In this document: one piece after another, positions 10,980-22,807 of the stretch
How the letters are laid out: each line of letters opens with the position of its first letter
Numbering within the stretch: position 1 is the first letter of the stretch
Source of the DNA: Haematobia irritans
Taxonomy: Eukaryota; Arthropoda; Insecta; Diptera; Muscidae
NCBI RefSeq assembly: GCF_050003625.1
Contig: NC_134400.1
Coordinates: 45,807,096 to 45,871,095 of the forward strand
DNA: 64,000 bases
Direction of reading: 5' to 3'
Notes under the pieces: model-generated
Told to the model about the DNA's origin: nothing
Databases searched by the model: none
Seen by the model: only the letters and a program-made list of their open reading frames with translations
Position numbers and translations under genes: made by a program

Positions 10980-13900
10980 GGCCGCTTGTGCTGCCTTAAA
11001 AGTTCTCCTGATGAAAGGAGACATAGATATAGTTCTTATTCAAGAACCATACATATATAAGAACAAGATCTGTGAATTAAGCACTCCGGGTTTCAAACTT
11101 TTGCATAATACCGGTACCGATATAAATCGAGCATGTATAATTGCTAAAAACGAACTAAACTTGTTTCTGCTTCCTTCATTGAGCAATGCAGACACTGTCG
11201 TAGCCAGTCTAGAGATATCCACATGCAAATATTGGGTATCTTCGGTCTACATGGGACATGATAGGGAGATGCCACCCTGTGCCGTTAAGACCTTAGTTGA
11301 GGAGTCACTAAAAACAAAGACAAAACTCATTATGGGATGCGATGCAAATGCACATCATAGTATTTGGGGAAGTAGTGATACTAATGCAAGGGGAGAGTCG
11401 CTAATAGAGTTTATTTTGCGTACTAACCTGGTAGTTTGCAATAAGGGAGATGGACCAACCTTCGTCACCAGGAACAGACAAGAGGTTTTGGACGTAACGT
11501 TGACCTCTCCGGAACTGAATGATAAGATATCTGAGTGGCAAGTTTTGAGGGAACATAGCTTCTCAGATCATCGCTACATCAGTTTCAGATTGGCTGTTCG
11601 TACTTCAAAGACCATATTTCCGCCAAATGTTAGGAAAGCTGATTGGAATAGGTATAGGGAATCGTTCAATTCGATGATACCGGAAATGCCGGAGACAAAT
11701 ATGAGCACTGTGCAAGATATCGAACACGCAGTGGAGCGGATTACTAAGGCCTTCAACATTTCACTGAAAGCTGCTTGCCCTAGAGGAAAGCCAAGGGGAA
11801 AAAATCGGCCGTCATGGTGGACTACGGAGTTAAGTAATATGAGGAAATCCTGCAGGAAGCTCTTTAACAAAGCAAAGTCCACAAGAGCTCCGGAGGATTG
11901 GGACACTTACAAGATGAATCTGAGAGAATATAAACGAGAACTGAGAAGGTCTCAACAAAACTCTTGGGATGATTACTGTAGCAGTATTGAGAATACGTCA
12001 GAGGCTTCCAGACTACGGAAGGTACTAGCATCCACTAACACCGCTCCAGGTTTCATTAAAACATCGGAGGGAAATTGGACAACGTCCAGTGAGGAGACGT
12101 TGGAGGTACTTTTGGACACACACTTCCCTGGAAATCAGACGGTTGAACCATGTTCCAGCGGTGTAACAGGGGCTCAGCGATCATTTCCTATCGAGGAAAT
12201 TGTGTCGGAATCTAGAATAAAATGGGCTTTAAAGAGCTTTGGACCATTCAAATCCCCCGGACCTGATGGAATTACTCCGGCGGAGTTACAGGCAGTGGCT
12301 GAAAGAATTATCCCCTGGTTGACGGTGATATATAAACGATGTGTAAACTTAGCATATATTCCAGAAAAGTGGAGGGAAACAAAAGTCGTCTTCATACCTA
12401 AAGCAGGAAAAGCCTCTCACTCGAGTGCGAAGGATTTCCGACCAATCAGCTTATCCTCATTCCTACTTAAGACCATGGAGATGATGATAGACATGTATCT
12501 TAGAACTAGCGTGGATTCAAGTTTGCTCTCGAAACGACAGCATGCATACTCGAAGGGCAGGTCTACTGAGACCGCATTGCATGAACTAGTCAGCTTTATT
12601 TAAAGCTCACTATCTGTCAAAGAATACACAATCGTGGCGTTTCTAGACATCGAAGGGGCGTTCAATAATGTCCATCCGAGCTCGATATTAAATGGACTGA
12701 CAACTCTGAATGTTGATCCAGGTATACTTAGGCTGTTAGACGAACTTCTAATAAAGAGACGTATTTCAGCCACACTAGGGCAAGCAAACATACAAAGGTA
12801 TGTGAACAGAGGCACTCCCCAAGGAGGAGTTCTATCACCTCTTCTTTGGAATGTTGCTATAAACAACCTTCTGGTTTCCCTAGAAAAAGAAAGGATAAAA
12901 GTGGTGGCATACGCAGATGATGTGGCGCTAGCAGTCAGGGGAAAATTCCCATCCACAATCAGTGATATTATACAGAGAGCTCTCCGGATGACTGAGAAAT
13001 GGGCGAAAGATAATGGTCTTGGTGTAAATCCAGCAAAGACAGAACTAGTCATGTACTGCAAAGATCGCAAAACTCCCACGGTTAGGCCCATTTCCTTAGG
13101 GGGTACTGAAATTCCCTTTGGTGAGTGTGCAAAATACCTTGGCGTTATTTTGGACAGGAAGCTGAATTTTAGGCTTAATATTGAAGAGAGGGCGAGAAAA
13201 GCCACGGTAGCTTTGTACTCGTGCAAAAAGGCAATAGGGAAAAAGTGGGGACTAAAACCAAAAATTGTGCATTGGCTATACACTGCAGTAGTTAGACCTA
13301 TAATGCTATATGGTGTTGTAGTCTGGTGGCCGGCACTTCAGAAACCGACTTGTTTAGATAAAGTTCAGCGTATGGCGAGCTTATGTATCTCAGGCGCATT
13401 TAGTAAGACAGGAACAGACTCCCTTAATGTCATGCTACATCTATTGCCTTTAGACATTTTGGCCAAACAGTCAGCTGCAACAACGGCTGTGCGGTTGCGC
13501 GAGCTATCGCTGTGGTCGGAAAAAATGTACGGTCATAGTTCGGTCCTCAAAATAATGCCAGATGTGCCTAACGTAGTGGATTATACCCTGGCAAAACCAC
13601 TTTTCGACAAAAAGTTTGAAACTCTAATTCCCAACAGTGAGGCGTGGTGTACACAGACCCTGGGGAATAAAAGATATATAGATTTCTATACTGATGGCTC
13701 CAAATTGAATGGACAAGTGGGGTTCGGAGTATATTCTAAAGATCTGGAAATTCGAATAGCGAAAAGCTCCAAATTGAATGGACAAGTGGGGTTCGGAGTA
13801 TATTCTAAAGATCTGGAAATTCGAATAGCGAAAAGATTACCTAATCACTGTAGTGTTTTTCAGGCTGAAATATTAGCAATAAGAGAGGTGGCGAATTGGC

Positions 13901-14537
13901 TGAGAAGTAATGTTCCAACAAATATTGGCATTAATATATACTCAGACAGTCAACCTGCAATAAAATCCTTGGACTCTGTGTTCCTCAACTCGAAAACGGC
14001 CATCGACTGCCGCAAATCTCTCAATGAGATGGCTGAGCAGTACAATATTCACCTAATATGGGTGCCTGGCCATAGGAACAGAAGGTTGTTAGGATGGCAA
14101 ATGTTCGATGGGAGAATTGCAAGGGTTGTAACGACACCAAGCAAATATGGCCCCATTTCAACTTAAACCGCACACTAGATATGCTAATGTTCTCGAGACG
14201 TCAGATATCACTCCTGATATCTGCTATAACGGGTCGCTGCCTGATAGGCGATTTTGCAAAAACTATTGGCGCGAAGTATAATGACTATTGTATGAGCTGT
14301 CATGATGCGGAGGAAAAAGAATCAATTAAACACCTCTTGTGTGAGTGTCCTGCATTTTGTGTAAAGCGCAAGCAACTTTTAGGAGCATATAGCTTCAGAT
14401 TACTGGCGGATCTGGAAAACGTTAACTTAAGCAGTCTGCTAATGTTTTTGGAACAATCTGGTTGGTTCAACAAAGAAATAATCAAGAAGGTTCAGCGGTT
14501 AAAACTAGAAGTGCCCATATGTAATAGGTACTTTTAG
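10939..14537 (+). pseudogene. LINE1 ORF2: endonuclease-reverse transcriptase-RNase H polyprotein, broken
   Basis: First ATG at 10939 (an upstream TTG at 10927 is in frame). Residues 1-225 form an APE-type endonuclease, with LQINLHHC, the catalytic IQEPYI, MGCDANAHHSIWG, EVLDVTLTS and FSDHRYISF. From about residue 435 comes the reverse transcriptase, with FKSPGPDGITPAELQ, DFRPISLSS, GTPQGGVLSPLLW and the catalytic YADD (12907-12918). RNase H starts at YTDGSK (13687), with FQAEILAIRE and YSDSQPA. A TAA at 12601 interrupts the frame between two conserved RT blocks, and reading continues in the same frame afterwards. After WVPGHRN (about 14075) a deletion removes the last RNase H Asp motif and shifts the frame. 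The C-terminal CMSCHDAEE...HLLCECPAF region is in the new frame to 14537. It would be non-functional without these lesions being absent in a sister copy. Confidence 0.9.
13697..13834 (+). repeat. 69-bp in-frame tandem duplication inside LINE1 RNase H
   Basis: Two perfect copies, 13697-13765 and 13766-13834, each encoding SKLNGQVGFGVYSKDLEIR plus IAKS/IAKR. The duplication adds 23 residues between the first catalytic Asp (YTDGS) and the catalytic Glu (FQAE) without shifting the frame. Perfect identity means it is recent. Confidence 0.97.
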
Positions 14538-14620
14538 TTAATGTGGTATCACAATAGACTGAATAGTCTAAGTGAGCCTGAATCTTAATCGGGCTGCCAC
14601 TTTAACCTAACCTAACACAG

Positions 14621-15152
14621 CGAAAGAATCAAAAGAGAACAATTTCTTTGAAACCGCTTGTATGTTGTTTTGGAAAACTGTTTTATGATAAGGCCAAAAA
14701 TTTGATATGCTTAAGTCTAAATATTATTTAATTTGAATAAAGAGAATAGACATTCGGAACCAAGAGAATAGACATTTGAAAAACAAACAGCATATGTTTT
14801 CGCCTTGAGAGCAGCATTTTATGTATGTGTGGACATGTGTTTTGTTTATCAGTTTGGCATTATAGACACAATTTTTTTCTTGGTTCGTTAAAATAAATCA
14901 GGGGTCTTCATAAAAATAACGTAAGGGCACTATACTCTTTTTAGAGTTGGGACAGTAAAATGAAATAAGGAGGAAATAGTGAAAAATTACACAGTAAAAT
15001 GTATAAAAACAAAGTTTAGTTCCTCTTTATTAATAAGTAGTCCACGAGGAGTTGACGGACACCTTCAAATATAAAAGCGGGCATTAAGTTCGAGTTTTGC
15101 AGCTAAAACAATTTAAAAAGTTTATTTTCTTTAAAATTAATTATTAAAGAAA
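14621..15152. other. Spacer, no recognised gene
   Basis: Starts with the probable 3' target-site copy of LINE1 (14621-14632). The rest is AT-rich. A short direct repeat GAATAGACATT(C/T)G occurs at about 14746 and 14766. No domain or element terminus is seen. Confidence 0.5.
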
Positions 15153-16853
15153 AACAAGTATATACGGCCGTAAGTTCGGCCAGGCCGAATCTTATGTACC
15201 CTCCACCATGGATTGCGTAGGAACTTCTACTAAAGGCTGTCATCCACAATCGAATTACTTGGGTTGCGATAACACTTGCCGATGGCAAGGTATCGTAAAA
15301 CTTTTTAACACTGTCTTCCAAATTGTAAGTTAGTCCATAAGGGGTATATATTAAACAAAAAAAAAGGCCGATTAAATACGTATATAATTCAGTTTGACAA
15401 CATTTTCTATAGAAATAAAATTTTGACAAAATTTTCTATAGAAATAAAAACTTGACAAAATTTTCTATAGAAATAAAATGTTGACAAAATTTTCTATGGA
15501 AGTAAAATGTTGACAAAATTTTCTATAGCAATAAAATTTTGACAAAATTTTCTATAGAAATAAAATGTTGACAAAATTTTCTATAGAAATAAAATGTTGA
15601 CAAAATGTTCTATAGAAATAAAATGTTGACAAAATTGTCTATAGAAATAAAATGTTGACAAAATTTTCTACAGAAATAATTTTTTTACAAAATTTTCTAT
15701 GGAAATAAAATGTTGACAAACATTGCTATAGAAATAAACTTTTTACAAAACTTTCTATAGAAATGAAATTATGACAAAACTTTCTATAGTAATAAAATTT
15801 GACAATTTTTACATGGCTGTTAGAGGCCATATACTAACGAAATGTACCAAATTTCAACCGCATCGGATGACTTTTGCTCCTCCAAGAGGCTCCCGAGGTC
15901 AAATCTGGGGATCGGTTTATATGGGAGCTATATATAATTATGGACCGATATGGACCAATTTTTGCATGGTTGTTAGAGACCATATACTAACACCACGTAC
16001 TAAATTTCAATTGGATCCGATGAATTTTGCTCATCCAAGAGGCTCCAGAGGTCAAATCTGGGGATCGGTTTATATGGGAGCTATATATAATTATGGACCG
16101 ATATGGACCAATTGTTGCATGCTTGTTAGAGACCGTATACTAACATCAGGTACCCAATTTCAAACGGATCGGATGAATTTTGCCCCTCCAAGAGGCTCCG
16201 GAGGTCAAATCTGGGGATCGGTTTATATGGGAGCTATATATAATTATGGACCGATATGGACCAGTTTTTGCATGGTTGTTAGAGACCATATACTAACACC
16301 ACGTACCAAATTTCAATCGGGTAGGATGAAGTTTGCTCCTCCAAGAGGCTCCGGAGGTCAAATCTGGGGATCGGTTTATATGGGAGCTATATATATTTAT
16401 GGACCGATATGAACCAATTTTTGCATGATTGTTAGAGACCGTATACTTAGACCACGTACCAAATTTCAACCGGATCGGATGAATTTTGCTGCTCCGGAAG
16501 GCTCCGCAAGCCAAATTTGGGGATCGGTTTATATGGGGGCTATACGTAAACGTGGGCCGATATGGCCCATTTTCAATACCATCCGACCTACATTAATAAC
16601 AACTACTTGTACCAAGTTTCAAGTCGATAGCTAGTTTCGTTCGGAAGTTAGCGTGATTTCCACAGACGGACGGACAGCCGGACAGACGGACAGACGGACA
16701 GACGGACGGACGGACGGACATGCTTAGATCGACTCAGAATTTCACCACGACCCAGAATATATATACTTTATGGGGTCTTAGAGCAATATTTCGATGTGTT
16801 ACAAACGGAATGACAAAGTTAATATACCCCCATCCTATGGTGGAGGGTATAAT
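15153..16853 (+). mobile_element. Family A element A4, full length
   Basis: Plus orientation with all parts. These are the left terminus with TACGGCCGTA and TTCGGCCAGGCCGAA palindromes (15153-15190), a unique segment with the CACCATGGATTGCGTAGGAA motif, and the 29-bp dyad array (about 15395-15805). About five 153-bp units (15810-16550), a GACG/GACA tract (16660-16720), the TCAGAATTT and ATATATATACTTTATGGG core, and the right hairpin ATACCCCCATCCTATGGTGG...GGGTATAA follow. The 213-codon frame at 15771-16412 is the stop-free repeat. This is the best reference copy for the family in the window. Confidence 0.92.
15395..15805 (+). repeat. 29-bp dyad tandem array in A4
   Basis: About 14 copies of a 29-bp unit, GACAAAATTTTCTATAGAAA + TAAAATTTT, whose centre TTTCTATAGAAA is a perfect palindrome. 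The same unit forms arrays in A7, A8, A9, A11 and A13 and outside family A at 56795-57040 and 60110-61015. Confidence 0.95.
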
Positions 16854-17384
16854 AAAAGGCATTTTAGAGCGATGGTGTTAAATGCTAGTAAAAAACTGTT
16901 CACGCCAGTTTTTTGTTACAAAATTGTTATTTTTGCAAAAAAAAAAAAAAACTAATATTTTATCCAAAAATCAGTCAATTTCGTTTATATCAAGACTGTT
17001 ATTGACTATAAATCTTTAATAACCCACATTTCGAAGTTTCATTATAAAAATTTAAGTATAAATACAAATGTTATTTTTTGGGCTCAAAATGCTTCCAAAC
17101 ATATAATATGTTCACATAAAACAAACATATAATAATGTTTCGGCAGTATCCCATAATATATGTGCTTCCTGCAAAATATGTTTGGAACATATGTTAAAGA
17201 AGCGATTTTTTTTGAGGGTGTGGGTATAAAAATATTTTTTCCGTGTAAATTTGTGGTGCTCACTTCTTTCTATAGTGATATACACTTAACTCAGGGTCTT
17301 TTATGGACCAAATAGCAACACCATGATTCTAAGCAATAAGATCTTCTTTTGAAAATATTCAATCTTTAGAAAATATTCAATTCA
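16854..17384. repeat. Spacer with family D repeat (D2)
   Basis: An A-run of about 14 lies near 16939. Positions about 17080-17220 carry AAACATATAATATGTTC, AAACATATAATAATG and AACATATGTTAAAG, resembling D1 and D3. No gene is seen. Confidence 0.45.
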
Positions 17385-18857
17385 AACAAGTAAGTAAAGT
17401 CTAAAGTCGGGCGGGGCCGACTATATTATACCCTTCACCCCTATGTAGGCCAAAATTTGTGTTACCATCTGAACTACTTCACATTTGCTGGAAGCTATGT
17501 AAAGGAGAAAATTTTTTTACTTCTACAAAATCTCTAGAATTAAAATTTAAATCGGCTAACGCAACCAGTTAATTGGAGGAAATTTCCATTGAAAATGGGT
17601 CTTAAATGTGTAACAGTCTACCATATTTCCCCAACTCTGGTGTACGTATATACGGGAGCTATATATAATCTGAACCGATTTTGACTAAATTTGACATGTA
17701 TAGTTAGATAATAATTCTGCTATCTATGCGAAATTTCACGTAAATGGGTGTATAACTTTGGCCCCCCTGGTCATATGAGTGCAAATCGGACGGAAGATAT
17801 ATATGGGAACCATATCTAAATCTGAACCGATTTCGACCAAATTTGGCACAATTACCGATACTACTAAACGTACTCCTTGTGCGAAATTTGAAGCAAATCA
17901 CGGCAAAACCCTGGATTTTGAGGCCATATAAGTTCAAATCGGACGAAAGATATATATATGGGAGCTATATCTAAATCTGAATCGATTTTGACCATATTTG
18001 GCACATACAATAGTATCGTTAAAAGTACCGCTTGTGCAAAATTTGAAGTAAGTCAGGGCAAAACTCGGGCTTTTGAGACCATATAAGTCCAAATCTGGCG
18101 AAAGATATATATTGGAGCTATATCTAAATCTGAACCGATTTTAACAAAATTTGACACATTTACCGATACTATTAAACGTACTCCTTGTGCAAAATTTGAA
18201 GCAATTAAAGCAAAACTCTGGCTTTTGAGGCCATAGAATTCCAAATCGCACGAAAGATATATATGGGAGCTATATCTAAATCTGAACCGATTTCAATCAA
18301 ATTTACCAAGCATTGGTAGAATGTGAATACTACCCTCTGTGCAAAATTTCACGAAGATCGGTAGAAAACTTTGGCCTCTGTGGTCATATGAGTCTAAATC
18401 GGACGAAAGATATATATGGGAGCTATATCTTAATCTGAACCGATTTGGCTGATATTTTGCAAGTTTTTCGAGACTCATAAAATATTCGGATATACTGAAT
18501 TTGAAGAAAATCGGTTGATAAACACGCTAACTATGACCATATCGGGGATAAATATATATGGCAGCTATATCTAAATCTGAACCGATTTTTTCCAAAACCA
18601 ATAGCGATTGTCTCTTTCCCAAGAAACGGCCCTATGCCGACGATCGGACTTAAATTGCGAGCTGTACTTTGTGCACAAAATTACATATACAGACAGACGG
18701 ACAGACAGACAGACGGACATCGCTAAATCGACTCAGAATTTATTTCTAAGCCGATCGGTATACTAAAAGATTGGTCTATGACCACTATTTCTTGCCGTTA
18801 CATACAAATGCACAAACTTATTATACCCTGTACCACAGTAGTGGTGAAGGGTATAAA
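17385..18857 (+). mobile_element. Family B (mini-me/DINE-1-like) element B1, full length
   Basis: Starts AACAAGTAAGTAAAGTC followed by the GC-rich GTCGGGCGGGGCCGAC hairpin and ends ACCACAGTAGTGGTGAAGGG-TATAAA. Between them are about six units of a 153-bp repeat (ATATGGGAGCTATATCTAAA, then TCTGAACCGATTT), a GACA/GACG tract (about 18693-18720) and ATCGACTCAGAATTT. Termini, microsatellite, core and repeat length match family A, but the primary sequences differ, so B is a sister family. Non-coding. Confidence 0.88.
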
Positions 18858-19976
18858 TATGGGTTAAATATGGAGCAATTGTAAGGAAACTTCGCAAAAG
18901 TTTATTTATGATTTATCGCTCTATATATATGTATTAGAAGTTTAGGATAATTAGAGCCATTTTTACAACTTTTCGACTAAGCAGTGGCGATTTTACAAGG
19001 AAAATGTTGGTATATTGACCATTTTTGTCGAAATCAGAAAAACATATATATGGCAGCTATATCTAAATGTGAACCGATTCAAATTTGGTACGCATAGCTA
19101 CAATGCTAATTCTACTCCCTGTGCAAAATTTCAACTAAAACGGAGTTAAAAATTGGCCTCTGTGGTCATATGAGTGTATATCGGGCAAAAGCTATATATG
19201 GGAGCTATATCTAAATCTGAACCGATTTCAACGAAATTTGCCACACATAGCTACAATGCTAATTCTACTCCCTGTGCAAAATTTTAACTAAATCGGAGTT
19301 AAAAATTGGCCTATGTGGTCATAAGAGTGTAAATCGGGCGAAAGCTATATATGGGAGCTATATCTAAATCTGAACCGATTTCAACCAAATTTGGCACGCA
19401 TAGCTACAATGCTAATTCTACTCTCTGCGCAAAATTTCAACTAAATCGGAGTTAAAAATTGGCCTCTGTGGTCATATGAGTGTAAATCGGGCGAAAGCTA
19501 TATATGGGAGCTATATCTAAATGTGAACCGATTTCAACGAAATTTGCCACACATAGCTACAATGCTAATTCTACTCCCTGTGCAAAATTTTAACTAAATT
19601 GGTGCAAAAAATTGGCCTCTGTGGTCATATGAGTGTAAATCGGGCGAACGATATATATGGGAGCTATATATACATCTGAACCGATTTTAAGAAAATTTTA
19701 CACACTTAACCATACCATTAAACGTACCCCTTGTGCAAAATTTGAAGCAAATCACGGCAAAACTCTGGCTTTTGTGGCCATATAAGTTCAAATCGGACGA
19801 AAGATATATATGGGAGCTATATCTAAATCTGAACCGATTTCAACTAAATTTGGCACAATTAACGATACTATTAAACGTACTCGTTGTGCAAAATTTGAAG
19901 CAAATCAGGGCAAAACTCTCGCTTTTGGGACCATATAAGTCCAAATCGGACGAAAGATATATATGGGAGCTATATA

Positions 19977-20909
19977 AAGGGTGATTTGTTAAGAGCTTGA
20001 TAACTTTTTTTAAAAAAAAAACGCATAAAATTTGCAAAATCTCATCGGTTCTTTATTTGAAACGTTAGATTGGTCCATGACATTTACTTTTTGAAGATAA
20101 TTTCATTTAAATGTTGACCGCGGCTGCGTCTTAGGTGGTCCATTCGGAAAGTCCAATTTTGGGCAACTTTTTCGAGCATTTCGGCCGGAATAGCCCGAAT
20201 TTCTTCGGAAATGTTGTCTTCCAAAGCTGGAATAGTTGCTGGCTTATTTCTGTAGACTTTAGACTTGACGTAGCCCCACAAAAAATAGTCTAAAGGCGTC
20301 AAATCGCATGATCTTGGTGGCCAACTTACCGGTCCATTTCTTGAGATGAATTGTTCTCCGAAGTTTTCCCTCAAAATGGCCATAGAATCGCGAGCTGTGT
20401 GGCATGTAGCGCCATCTTGTTGAAACCACATGTCAACCAAGTTCAGTTCTTCCATTTTTGGCAACAAAAAGTTTGTTAGCATCGAACGATAGCGATCGCC
20501 ATTCACCGTAACGTTGCGTCCAACAGCATCTTTGAAAAAATACGGTCCAATGATTCCACCAGCGTACAAACCACACCAAACAGTGCATTTTTCGGGATGC
20601 ATGGGCAGTTCTTGAACGGCTTCTGGTTGCTCTTCACTCCAAATGCGGCAATTTTGCTTATTTACGTAGCCATTCAACCAGAAATGAGCCTCATCGCTGA
20701 ACAAAATTTGTCGATAAACACATTTCGAACCGAACACTGATTTTGGTAATAAAATTCAATGATTTGCAAGCGTTGCTCGTTAGTAAGTCTATTCATGATG
20801 AAATGTCAAAGCATACTGAGCATCTTTCTCTTTGACACCATGTCTGAAATCCCACGTGATCTGTCAAATACTAATGCATGAAAATCCTAACCTCAAAAGA
20901 ATCACCCTT
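19977..20909 (-). mobile_element. DD41D (rosa-like) Tc1/mariner transposon, internally deleted copy 1
   Basis: About 933 bp flanked by TA, with termini AAGGGTGATT / AATCACCCTT. Transposase lies on the minus strand. Intact relatives need about 350 codons; here the region encoding the helix-turn-helix DNA-binding part is missing. The element sits inside a family B 153-bp unit, in the sequence GGAGCTATA|TA. Confidence 0.9.
20084..20796 (-). pseudogene. DD41D transposase, N-terminal deletion (copy 1)
   Basis: An ATG at 20796 opens about 27 codons of a transposase N-terminus (MNRLTNEQRLQIIEFYYQNQ), which then joins out of frame to the catalytic part. That part is open for 217 codons to the stop at 20084. 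Catalytic motifs are FSDEAHFWLNG (first Asp), WFQQDGATCHTA (second Asp) and LTPLDYFLWG (third Asp). I count 41 residues between the second and third Asp, the spacing of the rosa-like DD41D group. The deletion removes the DNA-binding domain, so a product would have a catalytic core without specific DNA recognition. It differs from copy 2 at one noticed residue (AEMLEK versus AEMVEK). Confidence 0.9.
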
Positions 20910-21356
20910 TATAAATCTGAACCGATTTAGCTGATATTTGGCAGTTTTTACGGAACTGACAAAATATTCAGATGTACAAAATTTGAAGAACGTCGGTTCA
21001 TAAATACGTGAATTATGATCAAATCGGTGATAACTATATATGACAGCTATATCTAAATCTGAACCGATTTTTTCCAAAATCAATAGCGATTGTCTTCTAC
21101 CCGAAGAAAGATGTTATGCCAAATTTGAGGACGATCGGACTTAAACTGCGACCTGTACTTTGTGCACAAAATTACATATACAGACAGATGGACGGACGGA
21201 CGGACAGACAGACGGACATCGCTAAATCGACTCAGAATTTAATTCTAAGCCGATCGGTATACTAAAAGATGGGTCTATGACAATTATTTCTTGGCGTTAC
21301 ATACAAATGCACAAACTTATTATACCCTGTACCACAGTAGTGGTGAAGGGTATAAA

Positions 21357-21520
21357 AATGATTGATATTTGTTACGTTTCCAATTAAAATATTAATTGAT
21401 TCAATCAATTTGTTAATCAATTCGGAAATAATATTCAATTATAAACGTGATTGAAATTTTTTCCGTTTCCAATTACACATGTGATTGATCCAATCACTTT
21501 TGTGATTGAAACTGAATAGT
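21357..21520. repeat. Family C fragment (C2)
   Basis: AT-rich with TTAATTGATTCAATCAATT and GTGATTGATCCAATCACTT, quasi-palindromes of family C. It directly abuts the right end of B2. Termini are not preserved. Confidence 0.5.
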
Positions 21521-22807
21521 TTTGAGCAATGGAAAGAGCGAAAAGAGAACAAGAGAATGGGTATTTATTCAACAATGTATGATGGAGAGATCAATCTGAG
21601 GAAGTAACTCGAAAAGAAAGGTTGGGTTTTTGTTTTTCGCTTAAATTGAAAAACATGATTGGCGACATTCTGTCTGCTGCATTCAAAATGTGTTCATAAA
21701 TATTTTGAACGCAACAACAAATCATAGCAAAGGGTTGAAATAAATAAAGTGTGCAACAACAAACGTCCACGTGGTAAAGGTTTGAAAAAAATATATGACA
21801 AAACGCATTTGAAATTACCTGTGTTTGTGTTTTGTGGTATTGTAAAAATGGAAAACAATCTACGTTTATTGAAGGTAAGAAATTGTGAAATGTGAATACC
21901 GTTTTCCATTGAAGCCTGTTTACATTAAACGGACTAAAATAATATATTTTTTATTCATTTCTTTTAGTGACCAATTTTATTTCGTGAAATTGACCAATCA
22001 ATCCCATCAACTCCATCATTTTATCAAATATATAAAAATATGTTTGCAATAAAAAGTGGGTACCGTATTGATCTTTTAAAATTATAATTTTTTCTTCACT
22101 CCTAGTTTTCTTAAAAACAAGAGCGGTATGGGTTTGTTGGAAGATTCACCTTCAAGTTGCGAAGTAGCGTTGGCATTAAATTGCATTTTTGTTTTACCTG
22201 CCTTTTTCAGTTTGAACCCAATTAGAGAGCAGTATCTAATGAGCAGAATAATGTAATGGTAAAAAAGTTCTTTCTTTTGGACTTAAAAATATGAAAAATA
22301 TCCGAAAATAATAAAAATGTGTATTTTCCATTTAAATTTTTTTCTATTTCCAGAATTTGCAAAGTATCATCAATATAATACCAAATATTACATTGCTTTC
22401 CCATTATTTTTGTCTTTGATTGGTTCAAATTTGAATAGACGATTTTAATGTGTGGAAATTTTGGAAAGGAATTGTTACTAAAATTAAATTACCGAGCTCC
22501 TTAATACACCTTTTTATGCTAAAAGACTACAACTGCAAAAGAAGATTATAAATCTGCAACTTGGAACTAAGAATTGAACTTGGAACTAAGAATTGCAGGT
22601 AATGTTTAACAAAATTAACTTTTAATTGAACAAAATTAAATTCGAATTATTCTGTTTACTTTCAGAAAAACTAATTTAGCTTACAGGCTGCTGATTTATT
22701 GGAAATCTAGGCGCATCTACATATTATAAGGAACATGCTAACATGGTTATTATTATAAGGAAGATAATGATTTATATAATTCAAAAAATAATAAAATTTC
22801 AAAAGAA
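21521..22807. other. AT-rich spacer, no recognised gene
   Basis: Frames of up to 71 codons on both strands have no domain features. A short tandem duplication, CTTGGAACTAAGAATTG, occurs at about 22560-22595. Nothing else is nameable. Confidence 0.45.

Larger units (their letters stand above)
9636..14620 (+). mobile_element. LINE1: near full-length non-LTR retrotransposon, LOA/I group
   Basis: About 4.98 kb with a 5' leader (9636-9755), ORF1 (9756-10979), an overlapping ORF2 (10939-14537) and a 3' tail ending TTTAACCTAACCTAACACAG. The order endonuclease - reverse transcriptase - RNase H - C-terminal Cys/His segment and the ORF1/ORF2 overlap fit LOA-clade or closely related elements. Clade placement is from motif recall, not a tree. 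The copy is dead: ORF2 has a TAA at 12601, and RNase H has a duplication followed by a frame-breaking deletion. Its 3' end (from about 14544) is the same sequence that ends the SINEs in this window. Confidence 0.88.
18858..21356 (+). mobile_element. Family B element B2, left-truncated and interrupted by a DD41D transposon
   Basis: Lacks the AACAAGTA left end and begins in a segment also found at 30380-30510 and, inverted, at 56180-56370 (CGATTTTACAAGGAAAATGT). It continues into 153-bp units with an exact 153-bp spacing (GGAGCTA at 19201 and 19354). It is split at 19976/20910 by a Tc1/mariner element, resumes in the same repeat, passes a GACG/GACA tract (21185-21220), and ends with the family B right terminus directly next to a family C fragment. 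Confidence 0.85.

Noticed and set aside
15395..15805. 29-bp repeats as a CRISPR array
   Set aside because: Units abut directly with no spacers, and the context is a eukaryotic transposable element.
16660..16720. GACG/GACA tracts as regulatory or functional sites
   Set aside because: They are the built-in microsatellite of mini-me/DINE-1-like elements, present at the same position in every copy.
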